A DNA stretch of 64,000 nt from Streptomyces tuirus (GCA_018195615.1 JAGTPG010000001.1:2170501-2234500); one strand, 5' to 3'; shown: positions 1 to 9,394, counted from the first letter of the stretch. Made by a program: numbers and translations. Notes: generated by a model from the letters alone, not told the origin.

Positions 1-1172
1 CTGAAGGCGACCGTGCGGCCGTGCCGGTCGATCACCGGGGCGGACACGCTCTGGTCGTTCGGGCCGCCCTCGGCGTCCGGGCTCGCCAGGACCGTGCGCC
101 CGGTGCGCAGGTCACGGACGTACGCGCGCGTCGTGCGGTTGGTGTCGCCCGGGTCGGCCGAGACGAAGGCCAGATACCGGTTGTCGGCGCTGAGCTGCGG
201 ATAGGCGGTGAACGCGGCGGGGTCGGCGGCGTCGATGCGGCGCAGCTCGCCCGTCTTGAGGTCGCGGACGAAGGCGTTGTTGCCGTTGTTGGTGTCGCCC
301 GGGGTGAGCTGCGAGTCGAGCGAGTTGAAGACGACGTACCGGCCGTCGGCGCTGACCCGCGGGAACTCGGTCTGCCCGGTGGACTTGAGACCGTCCGGTG
401 CCCGGTCGGCGTGGAACAGCTCGCCGCTCGGCACGTCACGGACGTAGGCGTCGCTCCAGTCGCCCGAGGCGGGGTGCGGGACGAAGAACTGGTAGCCGAC
501 CCGGCGGCCGTCGGCGCTGATCGTCGGGCGGGTGGCGGCGGTCTTCCGGTCGCCCGCCGGGGGCACCTGGCTGATGCGGACGGTCTCGCCGGTGGTGCGG
601 TCCACGCGGTAGACGCGTCCCCAGCCGTCATCGGACTGCGTGAATTCCGAGCGCTGGGCGACGAAGGCGACGTAGCGGCCGTCGGCGCTGATGGCGGGCT
701 GCCGGCCGCTGTCGTAGCCCGTGGCGACGGTGTCCTCGACGCGCTGGAGGACGCCGGACTTCAGGTCCTTGACATGGATGTGGCTGCGGCCGTCGCCGTC
801 GGTGGCGCCGAAGGCCAGGTAGCGGCCGTTGCCGCTGAGGGCGACGTCGTCGACCGGGCCGCTGCCGGCCGCCGTACTGGCCAGCCGGGTCGTGCCGGTC
901 TTCAGATCGCGCACGAAGGCGTCCGCGGCGCCGTCGGTGTCGCCGGCGACGAGGTTGTCGGCGCTGGAGACGAAGGCCAGATGGCGGCCGTCGGCGCTCA
1001 GGCTCGGCCCGCCGGAGGCGGCGTCGCCGTCGGTGCCGTCCGGGGCGATGCTCGCCTTCTCGGTCCGCGGTACCGCCGGAGCGGCGGTCGCGGGCAGTAC
1101 GGCGACGCCGCCGAGCGTGACGGCCAGGGCCACGCCGAGCGCGCCGGACGTGGCCCTCCTGGTGCTGGTCAT
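1..1172 (-). CDS. Secreted beta-propeller (PD40/TolB-like) repeat protein, C-terminus off window
   Basis: The ATG at 1172 opens a frame with no stop down to the window edge, about 390 residues. Residues 1-31 are a Sec signal peptide (basic MTSTRRAT start, hydrophobic core, A-T-A-A cleavage region). The rest is built of roughly 45-residue repeats of the type 'SADGRYLAFVS ... VRDLKTG', the PD40 blade signature of TolB-like propellers; at least seven are visible. The product is expected outside the cell or on the cell wall. No catalytic motif is seen, so a binding or scaffold role is only inferred. The distal end lies outside the window. Confidence 0.85.
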   Translation of the reverse strand, partial: MTSTRRATSGALGVALAVTLGGVAVLPATAAPAVPRTEKASIAPDGTDGDAASGGPSLSADGRHLAFVSSADNLVAGDTDGAADAFVRDLKTGTTRLASTAAGSGPVDDVALSGNGRYLAFGATDGDGRSHIHVKDLKSGVLQRVEDTVATGYDSGRQPAISADGRYVAFVAQRSEFTQSDDGWGRVYRVDRTTGETVRISQVPPAGDRKTAATRPTISADGRRVGYQFFVPHPASGDWSDAYVRDVPSGELFHADRAPDGLKSTGQTEFPRVSADGRYVVFNSLDSQLTPGDTNNGNNAFVRDLKTGELRRIDAADPAAFTAYPQLSADNRYLAFVSADPGDTNRTTRAYVRDLRTGRTVLASPDAEGGPNDQSVSAPVIDRHGRTVAF

Positions 1173-1298
1173 GTGCTGTTCCCCCTGTGTCCCCGTTGAC
1201 GCTTCTCCCCCGGCCCCGCGCCGAGGGCTCCCGCAGAGCCAACAGCACCACGGACCACAGGGTCAATCCGTCATATTGAGTACAACCCGGGCGTGCGT

Positions 1299-1898
1299 TC
1301 AGGCGTCCGCGAGGAGGCTGTCGGCGAGGAACTCGTGCACGTGCCGGAGGACTTGGGCCCGGTCGGTGCCGCGCAGGCCGATCGCCACGTGGATGGCGAA
1401 GCCGTCCAGCAGCGCCCGCAGCCGGGCCGCGAACCGGTCCGGGTCGACGCTTCGGAACTCGCCCCGCGAGATGCCCTCGGCGAGCAGGGCCACCAGGTCG
1501 CGGTGCCAGACGCCCTCGATGGCGGCCTGCCGCTCCCGGGCCTCCTCGTCGGCGTTCTGCGAGCGGTTCCAGACCTCCAGCCACAGCGTCCAGTGCGGGT
1601 CGCGGTGGCCGTCGGGGACGTACAGGTCGACGTAGGCGTCGAGGCGCTCGCGGGCGCTCGCGGCCCGGGTCAGCAGCCGTCCGCGCTCGGCGCCCAGCCG
1701 GCCCTCGCTCCACTCCAGGGTGCGCAGCAGCAGTTCGTCCTTGGAGCCGAAGTAGTAGAGCAGGTGCCCGCTGCTCATGCCGACCTCGCGGCCGAGCGCC
1801 GCCATGGTGAGCTTCTCCAGGCCGCGCTCGGCGATCATCTCCATGGCGGCGGCGAGCACGTCCTCGCGGGGCGGCGCCTGCCTGCGCCCACCGGCCAT
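1299..1898 (-). CDS. TetR-family transcriptional regulator
   Basis: 199 aa. An N-terminal helix-turn-helix (about residues 10-55: 'AAMEMIAERGLEKLTMAALGREVGMSSGHLLYYFGSKDELL' pattern) is followed by a helical ligand domain of the BetI/AcrR type. The start at 1898 is preferred over the longer frame because GGGAG stands 6 nt upstream. It is the last gene of the ureAB-ureC-deiminase transcript, 16 bp after the deiminase. It probably controls that operon, and the palindrome at 5389-5407 is the natural candidate operator. The ligand is unknown; an amine or ureide is an inference from the neighbours. Confidence 0.88.
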   Translation of the reverse strand: MAGGRRQAPPREDVLAAAMEMIAERGLEKLTMAALGREVGMSSGHLLYYFGSKDELLLRTLEWSEGRLGAERGRLLTRAASARERLDAYVDLYVPDGHRDPHWTLWLEVWNRSQNADEEARERQAAIEGVWHRDLVALLAEGISRGEFRSVDPDRFAARLRALLDGFAIHVAIGLRGTDRAQVLRHVHEFLADSLLADA

Positions 1899-1914
1899 CT
1901 GCTGCTCCCGGGTG

Positions 1915-2952
1915 CTAGATCTTCGGCTGTTGCTGAGTGATGCAGTGGATGCCTCCACCGCCAGCGAAGATCGTACGGGCGTCCACCAGTGTCACGGTCC
2001 GCTCCGGGAACAGGCGGCGGAAGATGCCGGCCGCGAGTTCGTCGCGCGGGTCGTCGAAGCCGCACAGGACCACGCCGCCGTTGCAGAGGTAGTGGTTTAT
2101 GTAGGAGTAGTCGGCCCAGTGACCGTCGGCCTCCAGGACGGTGGGGGCTGGCACCTCGACTACCTGCAGGCGGCGGCCGCGCGCGTCCGTCTGCGACGCC
2201 AGCAGGCCGGTGATCTCCTTGGTCACCTCGTGGTCGGGGTGCGCGGGGTCCGGCTGCACATGGGCCACGACCACGCCGGGGCGGGCGAAGGCCGCGACGA
2301 TGTCGACGTGGCCGAGGGTGCCGAAGCCGTGCGGGGGGTAGTCGCCGGTCAGGCCGCGCGGCAGCCAGATCGCCTTGCGGGTGCCGAGCAGGGCGTGGAT
2401 CTCGGCCTCAACCCGCTCCCGCGTCCAGCCGGGATTGCGCTCGGGCCCCAGGTGCACGGACTCGGTCAGCAGGACCGTCCCCTCGCCGTCGACGTGGATC
2501 GCCCCGCCCTCGTTGACGAGCGGCGAGGTGTACGTCCGTGCCCCCGCGAGGTCCGCGACGTACGCGCCGATCTTCGCGTCGTGCTCCCAGCGGGCCCAGC
2601 TCTGGGCGCCCCAGCCGTTGAACGTCCAGTCGACGGCGGCCAGTTCGCCGCGCCCGTCGGTCAGGAAGGTCGGGCCGATGTCGCGCATCCAGGCGTCGTC
2701 GAGGTCGCGTTCCACGGTGTCGACGCCCGGCCCGAGGAGCGCCGCGGCCTCGGCGGACTGCCCGGGCGCGCACACCACCGTCACCGGCTCGAAGCGGCGC
2801 ACCGCGCGGGCGACCGACGCCCAGGCGGCCCGGGCGGCGGCCAGGTCCTCAGGGTCGTCGAAGGTCGCGTTCGGGCCCGGCCAGGCCATCCAGGTGCGCT
2901 CGTGCGGGGCCCATTCGGCGGGCATGCGGAAGCCGTCGGCGGCTGCGGGCAT
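1915..2952 (-). CDS. aguA: Agmatine deiminase (peptidylarginine deiminase family)
   Basis: 345 aa, usual family length. Family hallmarks are visible: 'AWMRDIGPTF' near residue 88, 'NEGGAIHVDGEG' around 168, 'LGHVDIVAAF' around 218, and the C-terminal 'GGGGIHCITQQQP' with the nucleophilic Cys337. The family hydrolyses agmatine to N-carbamoylputrescine and ammonia in the cytosol. It lies 9 bp after the urease alpha gene and 16 bp before the TetR gene, so it is co-transcribed with them. No N-carbamoylputrescine amidohydrolase is seen in the window, which leaves open how the carbamoyl product would be processed. Confidence 0.9.
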   Translation of the reverse strand: MPAAADGFRMPAEWAPHERTWMAWPGPNATFDDPEDLAAARAAWASVARAVRRFEPVTVVCAPGQSAEAAALLGPGVDTVERDLDDAWMRDIGPTFLTDGRGELAAVDWTFNGWGAQSWARWEHDAKIGAYVADLAGARTYTSPLVNEGGAIHVDGEGTVLLTESVHLGPERNPGWTRERVEAEIHALLGTRKAIWLPRGLTGDYPPHGFGTLGHVDIVAAFARPGVVVAHVQPDPAHPDHEVTKEITGLLASQTDARGRRLQVVEVPAPTVLEADGHWADYSYINHYLCNGGVVLCGFDDPRDELAAGIFRRLFPERTVTLVDARTIFAGGGGIHCITQQQPKI

Positions 2953-2961
2953 CGTTGATCC

Positions 2962-4674
2962 TCAGAGGAAGTAGAGACGGTTGAGGGAGACGGACTCGGC
3001 GGGTTCGGAGCGCAGCGGCTCGCCGTCGAGGGTGACGAGGCCGGTGCGCCGGTCGACGTCGACGGCTCCGGTACGGGAGTTGAGGCGCAGGTCGGCCGGG
3101 CCGATCCCACGGGTGCCGCGCACGGCGACCCTCCGGCGGCGGGTCGGCATGGTGTCGCGCCCCTGGTCGAGTGCGGCCTGCGCGACGAACGCCACGGAGA
3201 TGTCGGCCGGTGTCGCCCCGTAGGCGCCGAACTGCGGCCCCAGTACGAGGGGTTCACAGGTGTCGGTCGCCGCGTTCGGGTCGCCGGTCACGCCGTAGGC
3301 CGGGAAGCCGGACTTCAGCACCAGTTGCGGCTTGGCGCCGAAGTACTCCGGGCGCCACAGCACGATGTCGGCGAGCTTGCCGGCCTCCAGCGAGCCCACC
3401 TCGTGCGCGAGGCCGTGCGCGATGGCCGGGTTGACGGTCAGCTTGGCGATGTACCGCAGGACGCGTTCGTTGTCGTGGCCGGAGTCCGGGGCGCCGAACT
3501 CGGTCTTCATCTTCCCGGCCATGGCGAAGGTACGGCGGACCGTCTCGCCCGCGCGGCCCATGCCCTGCGCGTCCGACGAGGTGATGCCGATCGCGCCCAG
3601 GTCGTGCAGGACGTCCTCGGCACCCATGGTCCCGGCGCGGATGCGGTCGCGGGCCATGGCGGCGTCGCCGGGCAGGTCGGTCTTGAGGTCGTGGACGGAG
3701 ACGATCATGCCGTAGTGCTCGGCGACGGCGTCCCGGCCGAAGGGCAGGGTCGGATTGGTGGAGGAGCCGATGACGTTCGGCACGCCCGCCATCTTCAGGA
3801 CGTTGGGGACATGGCCGCCGCCGCAGCCCTCGATGTGGAAGGCGTGGATGGTCCGGCCCTCCAGCACGCGCAGGGTGTCCTCCACGGACAGGCACTCGTT
3901 CAACCCGTCGCTGTGCAGGGCCACTTGGACGTCGTGCTCCTCGGCGACGCGCAGGGCGGTGTCCAGGGCGCGGGTGTGGGCGCCCATGTCCTCGTGCACC
4001 TTGAAACCGCAGGCGCCGCCTTCCGCGAGGGCCTCGACCAGAGGCGCCTGGTGGGACGACGAACCCCGGCCCAGGAAGCCGATGCTGACCGGCCAGGCGT
4101 CGAACGCGTCGAACGCGTGCCGCAGCGCCCAGGGCGAGTTGACGCCGACGCCCCACACGGGGCCGAACTCCTGCCCGATGATCGTGGTCACGCCGGACGC
4201 CAGCGAGGCCTCCATGACGCGCGGCGACAGCAGGTGGACATGAGTGTCGACCGCTCCGGCCGTGGCGATGAGGCCCTCGCCGGAGATGATCGAGGTGCCC
4301 GTGCCGACGACGACGTCGACCCCGTCGAGGGTGTCGGGGTTCCCGGCCCGCCCGATCGAGCTGATCCGGCCCTCGCGGATGCCGATCGACACCTTCCGGA
4401 TGCCCTGCACGGCGTCGATCACGACGACGTTGCTGACGACGACGTCACAGGTCTCCCGGACGGCGGCGGCCTTGAGGTGCAGTCCGTCGCGGGCGGTCTT
4501 GCCGAACCCGGCGAGGAACTCGTCGCCGTAGTGCTGGGAGTCGGACTCGACCCTGATGGTGAGGCCGGAGTCCCCCAGCCGGACGCGGTCGCCGGCGCGG
4601 GGGCCGTGGGTGGCCGCGTACTCGTGCGGGGTGAGGCGGCGGGCCTCGGCGGGGTGGCCTCCTGGGCGGCTCAT
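2962..4674 (-). CDS. ureC: Urease alpha subunit homologue lacking the flap cysteine
   Basis: 570 aa, normal UreC length. All canonical nickel-site residues are present: His145 and His147 (DTHVH), Lys225 (GFKVHED, the carbamylated lysine), His254, His280 and Asp368 (TSSDAQGMGR). The catalytic His of the mobile flap is kept (His328), and so is the RIR arginine. The flap cysteine next to it is replaced by Val327 and the following His by Asp ('SVHDL' against 'VCHHL' in Klebsiella UreC, aligned without gaps). The ATG overlaps the upstream ureAB stop (ATGA). No UreD/E/F/G genes accompany it, unlike normal urease loci. It may be a urease served by accessory proteins encoded elsewhere, or an amidohydrolase with a changed substrate. 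Confidence 0.9.
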   Translation of the reverse strand: MSRPGGHPAEARRLTPHEYAATHGPRAGDRVRLGDSGLTIRVESDSQHYGDEFLAGFGKTARDGLHLKAAAVRETCDVVVSNVVVIDAVQGIRKVSIGIREGRISSIGRAGNPDTLDGVDVVVGTGTSIISGEGLIATAGAVDTHVHLLSPRVMEASLASGVTTIIGQEFGPVWGVGVNSPWALRHAFDAFDAWPVSIGFLGRGSSSHQAPLVEALAEGGACGFKVHEDMGAHTRALDTALRVAEEHDVQVALHSDGLNECLSVEDTLRVLEGRTIHAFHIEGCGGGHVPNVLKMAGVPNVIGSSTNPTLPFGRDAVAEHYGMIVSVHDLKTDLPGDAAMARDRIRAGTMGAEDVLHDLGAIGITSSDAQGMGRAGETVRRTFAMAGKMKTEFGAPDSGHDNERVLRYIAKLTVNPAIAHGLAHEVGSLEAGKLADIVLWRPEYFGAKPQLVLKSGFPAYGVTGDPNAATDTCEPLVLGPQFGAYGATPADISVAFVAQAALDQGRDTMPTRRRRVAVRGTRGIGPADLRLNSRTGAVDVDRRTGLVTLDGEPLRSEPAESVSLNRLYFL

Positions 4675-5375
4675 CGCTCGACCTCCTGCTCAGGTGTTTC
4701 GGGTACGCCGAGATAGCCGCAGGCCGCGGCACGGCGCAGGGCCTCCTCGCGGGCACCGGGGGCGTCCAGCGGCCCGTCGACGAGCCCCGCGAACCCGATC
4801 GCGACCCGCTCGCCCCCGATCGGCACCAGACCGACGCCGACGCTCTCCCCCGGCCCGAACCGCACGGACGACCCGGCGGGCACGGCGAGCCGCATCCCGT
4901 AGGCCCGCTCCCGTGCGAAGTCGAGCCGCGGGTTGGCCTCGAAGAAGTGGAAGTGGGAGGTGACGGAGACGGGCACGGTGGCGGTGTTGGTGACCGTCAG
5001 CCGTAGCGCCGGCTCGGGCTCGGGGTGGTCGGGCCCGGGCAGCAGGGCGCCCGGGGCGTCCGGCCCCGCTCCGCCGCCGATCGGATCGGAGACGACCGCG
5101 AGCCGCGAGCCGTCGTCGAAGACCGCCTCGACGTGCACCTCGGTGACGACGTCGGCGACTCCGGGCAGCACGTCGTCCGGCCCGAGCACGGCCCGGGCGG
5201 CCTCGACGGCCTCCGCGAGCCGCCTGCCGTCCCGGGCGGCCTCGCACACCGTGTCGGCGATGAGCGCGGTCGCCTCGGGGACGTTGAGCCTCAGTCCCCT
5301 GGCTCTGCGGGCGCGGGCGAGCTCGGCGGCGCCGAAGAGCAGCAGCCGGTCGCGTTCGGTCGGGGTCAGCCGCAT
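4671..5375 (-). CDS. Fused urease gamma-beta subunit
   Basis: 234 aa. Residues 1-100 match UreA (gamma: 'MRLTPTERDRLLLFGAAELA', 'PGVADVVTEVHVEAVF'). Residues about 130-215 match UreB (beta: 'SVTSHFHFFEANPRLDF', 'AYGMRLAVPAGSSVRFGPG'). A Gly/Pro-rich linker of about 25 residues joins them. Gamma-beta fusions occur in other ureases such as Helicobacter. GGAGGGAG lies just before the ATG, and the gene is the first of the operon. With the alpha subunit it would form the urease trimer. Confidence 0.9.
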   Translation of the reverse strand: MRLTPTERDRLLLFGAAELARARRARGLRLNVPEATALIADTVCEAARDGRRLAEAVEAARAVLGPDDVLPGVADVVTEVHVEAVFDDGSRLAVVSDPIGGGAGPDAPGALLPGPDHPEPEPALRLTVTNTATVPVSVTSHFHFFEANPRLDFARERAYGMRLAVPAGSSVRFGPGESVGVGLVPIGGERVAIGFAGLVDGPLDAPGAREEALRRAAACGYLGVPETPEQEVER

Positions 5376-5388
5376 GTCACTCCCTCCG

Positions 5389-5407
5389 TTTAGAGCATCA
5401 CTCTAAA
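5389..5407. promoter_or_regulatory. Perfect 7-5-7 palindrome, candidate TetR operator
   Basis: TTTAGAG-CATCA-CTCTAAA lies 14 bp upstream of ureAB and 85 bp upstream of the divergent permease. It is AT-rich in an otherwise very GC-rich stretch. A further half site (CTCTAA) occurs at 5470-5475 near the permease start. Position and symmetry fit an operator for a dimeric repressor, most simply the TetR protein encoded at the end of the operon. Confidence 0.65.
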
Positions 5408-5491
5408 CATGATTTCCCCTTCGTCGAAAGGTTGACGGCGGACCATCGCGCCTATGACATTGAACGTCGCTCTAACCCGAGGGAGACAAGC

Positions 5492-6943
5492 ATGCCGATC
5501 GAACAGCGCGGAGTCGACACCATCCCCGAGGAGGAACGCACCAGCGGGCCGCGGGACCTCGTCTCGATCCTGCTCGGCTCCAACCTCTGTCTGGGCGTGA
5601 TCGTCTTCGGCTGGCTGCCGCCGTCCTTCGGCCTGGACTGGTGGTCGTCGGTCAGCGCGGTCGTGGCGGGCACGGTGGTGGGCGTGGTGTTCACGGCTCC
5701 CCTCGCCCTGGTCTCGCTGCGCACGGGCACCAACCTGTCGACCTCCTCCGGCGCCCAGTTCGGTGTCCGCGGGCGGCTCGTCGGCTCGGTGGTCGGACTG
5801 CTGCTGGCCCTCGGCTACACCGCGCTGACCGTGTGGATCGGCGGGGACGTGATGGTGGGCGTGCTGGGCCGGCTGGCCGGGCTGCCGCAGGGCGGGACGT
5901 CGTACGCGATCGTCTACGGGCTGCTCGCCGCGGCCACCGTCGCCGGCGCGGTGTACGGCTACCGGGTGCTGCTCGCCATGTCCCGGGTGCTGGCCTTCGG
6001 TATGACGGCCCTGCTGGCGCTCGGCGTGATCGCCTACGCCCCGCACTTCACCACCGCCGCCCTTCCGGAAGCCGGTGGCCATCTCCTGGGCGGGTTCTGG
6101 CCGACCTGGCTGCTCGCGGCGGTGGCGGCCGGACTGTCCGGCCCGATCGCCTTCATCACCCTCCTCGGCGACTACACCCGCTACATCTCCCCGGCCCGCC
6201 ACTCCTCGCGCCGGGTGCTGCACGCCACCTGGCTGGGGCTGATGCTGGGGCTGCTGGTGCCGCAGCTCTTCGGCACCTTCACGGCGTACGCGGCCCGGGC
6301 GGCGGCCGACTACGCGGGCCCGCTGGTGGCCGTCGCCCCCACCTGGTACCTGCTCCCGCTCCTGCTCGCGGCCTCGGCCGGCTCGGTCGGCAACGCGGGT
6401 CTGATGCTGTACTCGATGGGCCTCGACCTGGACGCGATCCTGCCGCGCGCCTCAAGGGCCCGGGCGACGTACGTGGTCGCCGTGGTGGCCACGGCGTGCG
6501 TCTTCGCCGGGCACTGGTTCTCGACCGCGCAGAACGCCATGACGTCCTTCGTCCTGCTGCTGACCGCGATCGGCACGCCCTGGGCGGTCATCACCCTCAT
6601 CGGCTTCGCCCGCTGCGGCGGGGTCTACGACGCGGAGGCGCTCCAGGTCTTCAACCGCCGCGCCCGGGGCGGCGTCTACTGGTACCGCGCGGGCTGGAAC
6701 GTCCCGGCGACGGTTTCCTGGGCGGCCGGCGCGACGGTCGGCGTGCTGGCGGTGTCGCTGCCGTCGTACGAGGGGCCGCTGCTGGTGTTGACGGGCGGGG
6801 TGGACTGCAGCTTCCTGCTGTCGGGGCTGGTGGGCGGGGTGGCGTACGCGCTGTCGGCCCCGGGGGCCGCGCGAAAGGACCCCGGGGCCGGTGAGGCGAC
6901 CAGCACTCCTTGTCCGACTCGATCGGGTGGTGGGTGGGCATAG
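5492..6943 (+). CDS. NCS1-family nucleobase/cation symporter (cytosine/allantoin permease type)
   Basis: 483 aa with about 12 hydrophobic segments and little soluble sequence. The N-terminal 'GPRDLVSILLGSNLCLGVIVFGWL' pattern and the central 'GDYTRYISP' motif are typical of CodB-like NCS1 transporters. The start at 5492 follows GAGGGAGACAAGC; an upstream in-frame ATG at 5432 lacks such a site. The gene is divergent from the urease-like operon across the palindrome at 5389, suggesting import of a nitrogen compound used by that operon. The substrate cannot be told from sequence alone. Confidence 0.85.
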   Translation: MPIEQRGVDTIPEEERTSGPRDLVSILLGSNLCLGVIVFGWLPPSFGLDWWSSVSAVVAGTVVGVVFTAPLALVSLRTGTNLSTSSGAQFGVRGRLVGSVVGLLLALGYTALTVWIGGDVMVGVLGRLAGLPQGGTSYAIVYGLLAAATVAGAVYGYRVLLAMSRVLAFGMTALLALGVIAYAPHFTTAALPEAGGHLLGGFWPTWLLAAVAAGLSGPIAFITLLGDYTRYISPARHSSRRVLHATWLGLMLGLLVPQLFGTFTAYAARAAADYAGPLVAVAPTWYLLPLLLAASAGSVGNAGLMLYSMGLDLDAILPRASRARATYVVAVVATACVFAGHWFSTAQNAMTSFVLLLTAIGTPWAVITLIGFARCGGVYDAEALQVFNRRARGGVYWYRAGWNVPATVSWAAGATVGVLAVSLPSYEGPLLVLTGGVDCSFLLSGLVGGVAYALSAPGAARKDPGAGEATSTPCPTRSGGGWA

Positions 6944-6951
6944 GCCGGGAG

Positions 6952-6972
6952 TCCGGGGGCGGAGCCCCCGGA
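6952..6972. terminator. Bidirectional hairpin between permease and ilvE
   Basis: Nine-base-pair G/C stem TCCGGGGGC / GCCCCCGGA with a 3-nt loop. It lies between two convergent genes and can serve both. There is no U-tract, as is common in Streptomyces. Confidence 0.7.
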
Positions 6973-6984
6973 AAGCAGGGGCAC

Positions 6985-8073
6985 TCAGCCCAGCTGGTGC
7001 ATCCAGCCGTGCGTGTCCGCAGCCGTCCCCCGCTGAATGTCCAGCAGCGCCTGACGAAGCCGCAGCGTGACCTCGCCCGGCTCACCCCCGCTCTGCTTCC
7101 ATTCCGCCCCGGCCCGCTTCACCGTTCCGACCGGCGTGATCACCGCCGCCGTACCGCACGCGAACACCTCGGTCAGCGACCCGTTCTCCGAGTCCCGCTG
7201 CCACTGCTCGACCGAGACCCGGCCCTCCTCGGCCTCGTACCCGAGGTCACGGGCGACGGTGAGCAGGGAGTCACGGGTGACGCCCTCCAGGATCGATCCG
7301 GTCAGGGACGGCGTGACGATCTTGTCGCCGTACACGAAGTAGAGGTTCATGCCGCCGAGCTCCTCGACCCACTGGTGCTCCACCGCGTCGAGGTAGCAGA
7401 CCTGGTCACAGCCCTTGGTCGCGGCCTCGGCCTGCGCGAGCAGGGACGCCGCGTAGTTGCCGCCGGTCTTCGCGTCGCCCATGCCGCCGGGGACGGCACG
7501 CACCCGGTCCTCGGAGACCCAGATGGACACCGGCTTCACCCCGCCGGGGAAGTACGCGCCGGCCGGGGAGGCGATGACCAGGAACAGGTACTCGTTGGCT
7601 GGCTTCACACCCAGCCCGACCTCGGTGGCGATCATGAACGGGCGCAGGTACAGGGACTCCTCACCGCCGTGCGCCGGGACCCACGCCTTGTCCTGCTTCA
7701 CCAGCGCGTCGCACGCCTCGATGAACGTCTCGACCGGCAGCTCCGGCATCGCCAGCCGGCGTGCGGACCGCTGGAAGCGCTCGGCGTTCTTCTCCGGACG
7801 GAACGTGGCGACCGAGCCGTCGGGGCGACGGTAGGCCTTCAGGCCCTCGAAGATCTCCTGCGCGTAGTGCAGGACCGTGGTGGCGGGGTCGAGCGAGATC
7901 GGCGCGTACGGCACGAGCTGGCCGTCGTGCCAGCCACGGCCCTCCGTCCACTTGATCGTCACCATGTGGTCGGTGAAGTGCCGGCCGAACCCGGGGTTGG
8001 CCAGGATCGCCTCGCGTTCTGCGGCGGAGAGCGGGTTGGCGGAGGGCTTGAGCTCGATCGTGGGCGTCGTCAT
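6985..8073 (-). CDS. ilvE: Branched-chain amino acid aminotransferase
   Basis: 362 aa, class IV PLP aminotransferase of the long BCAT type. The PLP lysine is Lys202 in '[12 protein letters not shown]', and '[11 protein letters not shown]' is the downstream cofactor-binding segment. It catalyses the last step of Leu, Ile and Val synthesis, and the first of their breakdown, in the cytosol. A GAAGGA ribosome site precedes the ATG by about 9 nt. It lies downstream of leuB on the same strand, but a terminator at 8265 and a 240-bp gap suggest its own promoter. Confidence 0.96.
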   Translation of the reverse strand: MTTPTIELKPSANPLSAAEREAILANPGFGRHFTDHMVTIKWTEGRGWHDGQLVPYAPISLDPATTVLHYAQEIFEGLKAYRRPDGSVATFRPEKNAERFQRSARRLAMPELPVETFIEACDALVKQDKAWVPAHGGEESLYLRPFMIATEVGLGVKPANEYLFLVIASPAGAYFPGGVKPVSIWVSEDRVRAVPGGMGDAKTGGNYAASLLAQAEAATKGCDQVCYLDAVEHQWVEELGGMNLYFVYGDKIVTPSLTGSILEGVTRDSLLTVARDLGYEAEEGRVSVEQWQRDSENGSLTEVFACGTAAVITPVGTVKRAGAEWKQSGGEPGEVTLRLRQALLDIQRGTAADTHGWMHQLG

Positions 8074-8264
8074 GGGTTGATGTCCTTCACCGGTTGTAGT
8101 GACGGGCCGCGCTCGGTACTGCTCTGATGGTGACCAGTGCTAGGACGTCCGAGCATTCCCTCATTCCGCGGCCTCGCGTTCGATTATCGCCCGGAGGCGG
8201 CGGCCGAAGGAACGGGGTGAATGCGGCCCGGTGGTCGATGGTGGCACCCGGCGGGAACATGCGG

Positions 8265-8297
8265 AAGCCGCCGGGTGCGGATGCGACCCGGCGGCTT
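8265..8297 (-). terminator. Terminator after leuB
   Basis: Perfect 12-bp stem AAGCCGCCGGGT / ACCCGGCGGCTT with a 9-nt loop, starting 17 bp beyond the leuB stop. The rest of the 8074-8313 gap holds the ilvE upstream region. I found no further clear element there. Confidence 0.85.
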
Positions 8298-8313
8298 GGT
8301 GGAGCGCGGCGGG

Positions 8314-9357
8314 TCAGCCGGCTACGCGTACGGCGAGCGCGTCGCCGATCTCCGCGGTGGAGCGGGCGGGCTTGCCGGCCCGCTCGCCGAGGTCGGCGGA
8401 GACCGCCTCGTCGATGCGGGCGGCCTCGGCCTCGTAGCCGAGGTGGCGCAGGAGCAGGGCCACGGACAGCACGGTGGCGGTCGGGTCGGCCTTGCCCTGG
8501 CCGGCGATGTCCGGGGCCGAGCCGTGCACGGGCTCGAACATGGACGGGAACTCTCCGGACGGGTTGATGTTGCCGGAGGCCGCCACACCGATGCCGCCGG
8601 AGACGGCCGCGGCGAGGTCGGTGATGATGTCGCCGAAGAGGTTGTCGGTGACGATCACGTCGAAGCGCTCGGGCTGGGTGACCAGGTAGATGGTGGCCGC
8701 GTCGACGTGCATGTACTCGGTGGTGACCTCGGGGAACTCCGCGGCCACCTTGTTGAAGATGTTCGTCCACAGATGACCCGCGAAGGTCAGCACGTTGTTC
8801 TTGTGGATCAGCGCCAGCTTCTTGCGCGGGCGGGCCTGGGCACGCGCGAAGGCGTCGCGGACCACGCGCTCGACACCGAAGGCCGTGTTCACGGAGACCT
8901 CGGTGGCGACCTCGTGCTCGGTGCCCTTGCGGATGGTGCCGCCGTTGCCGGTGTACGGGCCCTCGGTGCCCTCGCGGACCACGACGAAGTCGATGCTCGG
9001 CTCACCGGCCAGCGGCGTGGCGACACCCGGGAGCAGCTTGCTCGGGCGCAGGTTGACGTGGTGGTCGAAGGCGAAGCGGAGCTTGAGCAGGAAGCCGCGC
9101 TCCAGGACGCCGGACGGCACGCTCGGGTCGCCGATCGCGCCGAGCAGGATGGCGTCGTGCTGCTTCAGGGCGTCGAGGTCGGCGTCGGTGAGGGTCTCAC
9201 CGGTGGCGTGGTAGCGCCGGGCGCCGAAGTCGTACTCCTTGGTCTCCAGCTTCACATCCTGCGGAAGGACGGCGGAGAGGACCTTCAGACCTTCGGTCAC
9301 GACCTCCTGGCCGATGCCGTCACCGGGGATCACTGCGAGATTGAGGCTGCGAGACAT
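8314..9357 (-). CDS. leuB: 3-isopropylmalate dehydrogenase
   Basis: 347 aa, the short actinobacterial LeuB. It shows the isocitrate/isopropylmalate dehydrogenase pattern: '[11 protein letters not shown]' at the N-terminus, '[13 protein letters not shown]' with substrate-binding Arg/Glu, '[20 protein letters not shown]' with the metal-binding aspartates, and '[18 protein letters not shown]' for NAD binding. It oxidatively decarboxylates 3-isopropylmalate in leucine synthesis. TAGGGT lies 6 nt before the ATG, so the mRNA may be leaderless; a GAGGAG further out (12-nt spacing) is the alternative ribosome site. Confidence 0.96.
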   Translation of the reverse strand: MSRSLNLAVIPGDGIGQEVVTEGLKVLSAVLPQDVKLETKEYDFGARRYHATGETLTDADLDALKQHDAILLGAIGDPSVPSGVLERGFLLKLRFAFDHHVNLRPSKLLPGVATPLAGEPSIDFVVVREGTEGPYTGNGGTIRKGTEHEVATEVSVNTAFGVERVVRDAFARAQARPRKKLALIHKNNVLTFAGHLWTNIFNKVAAEFPEVTTEYMHVDAATIYLVTQPERFDVIVTDNLFGDIITDLAAAVSGGIGVAASGNINPSGEFPSMFEPVHGSAPDIAGQGKADPTATVLSVALLLRHLGYEAEAARIDEAVSADLGERAGKPARSTAEIGDALAVRVAG

Positions 9358-9394
9358 GCGGGCACCCTACTCCTCGTCCCATGGAATGACACTC

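Noticed and set aside
8074..8264. Leader peptide or riboswitch before ilvE
   Set aside because: I found no short ORF rich in branched-chain codons and no U-tract hairpin there, unlike at ilvB.
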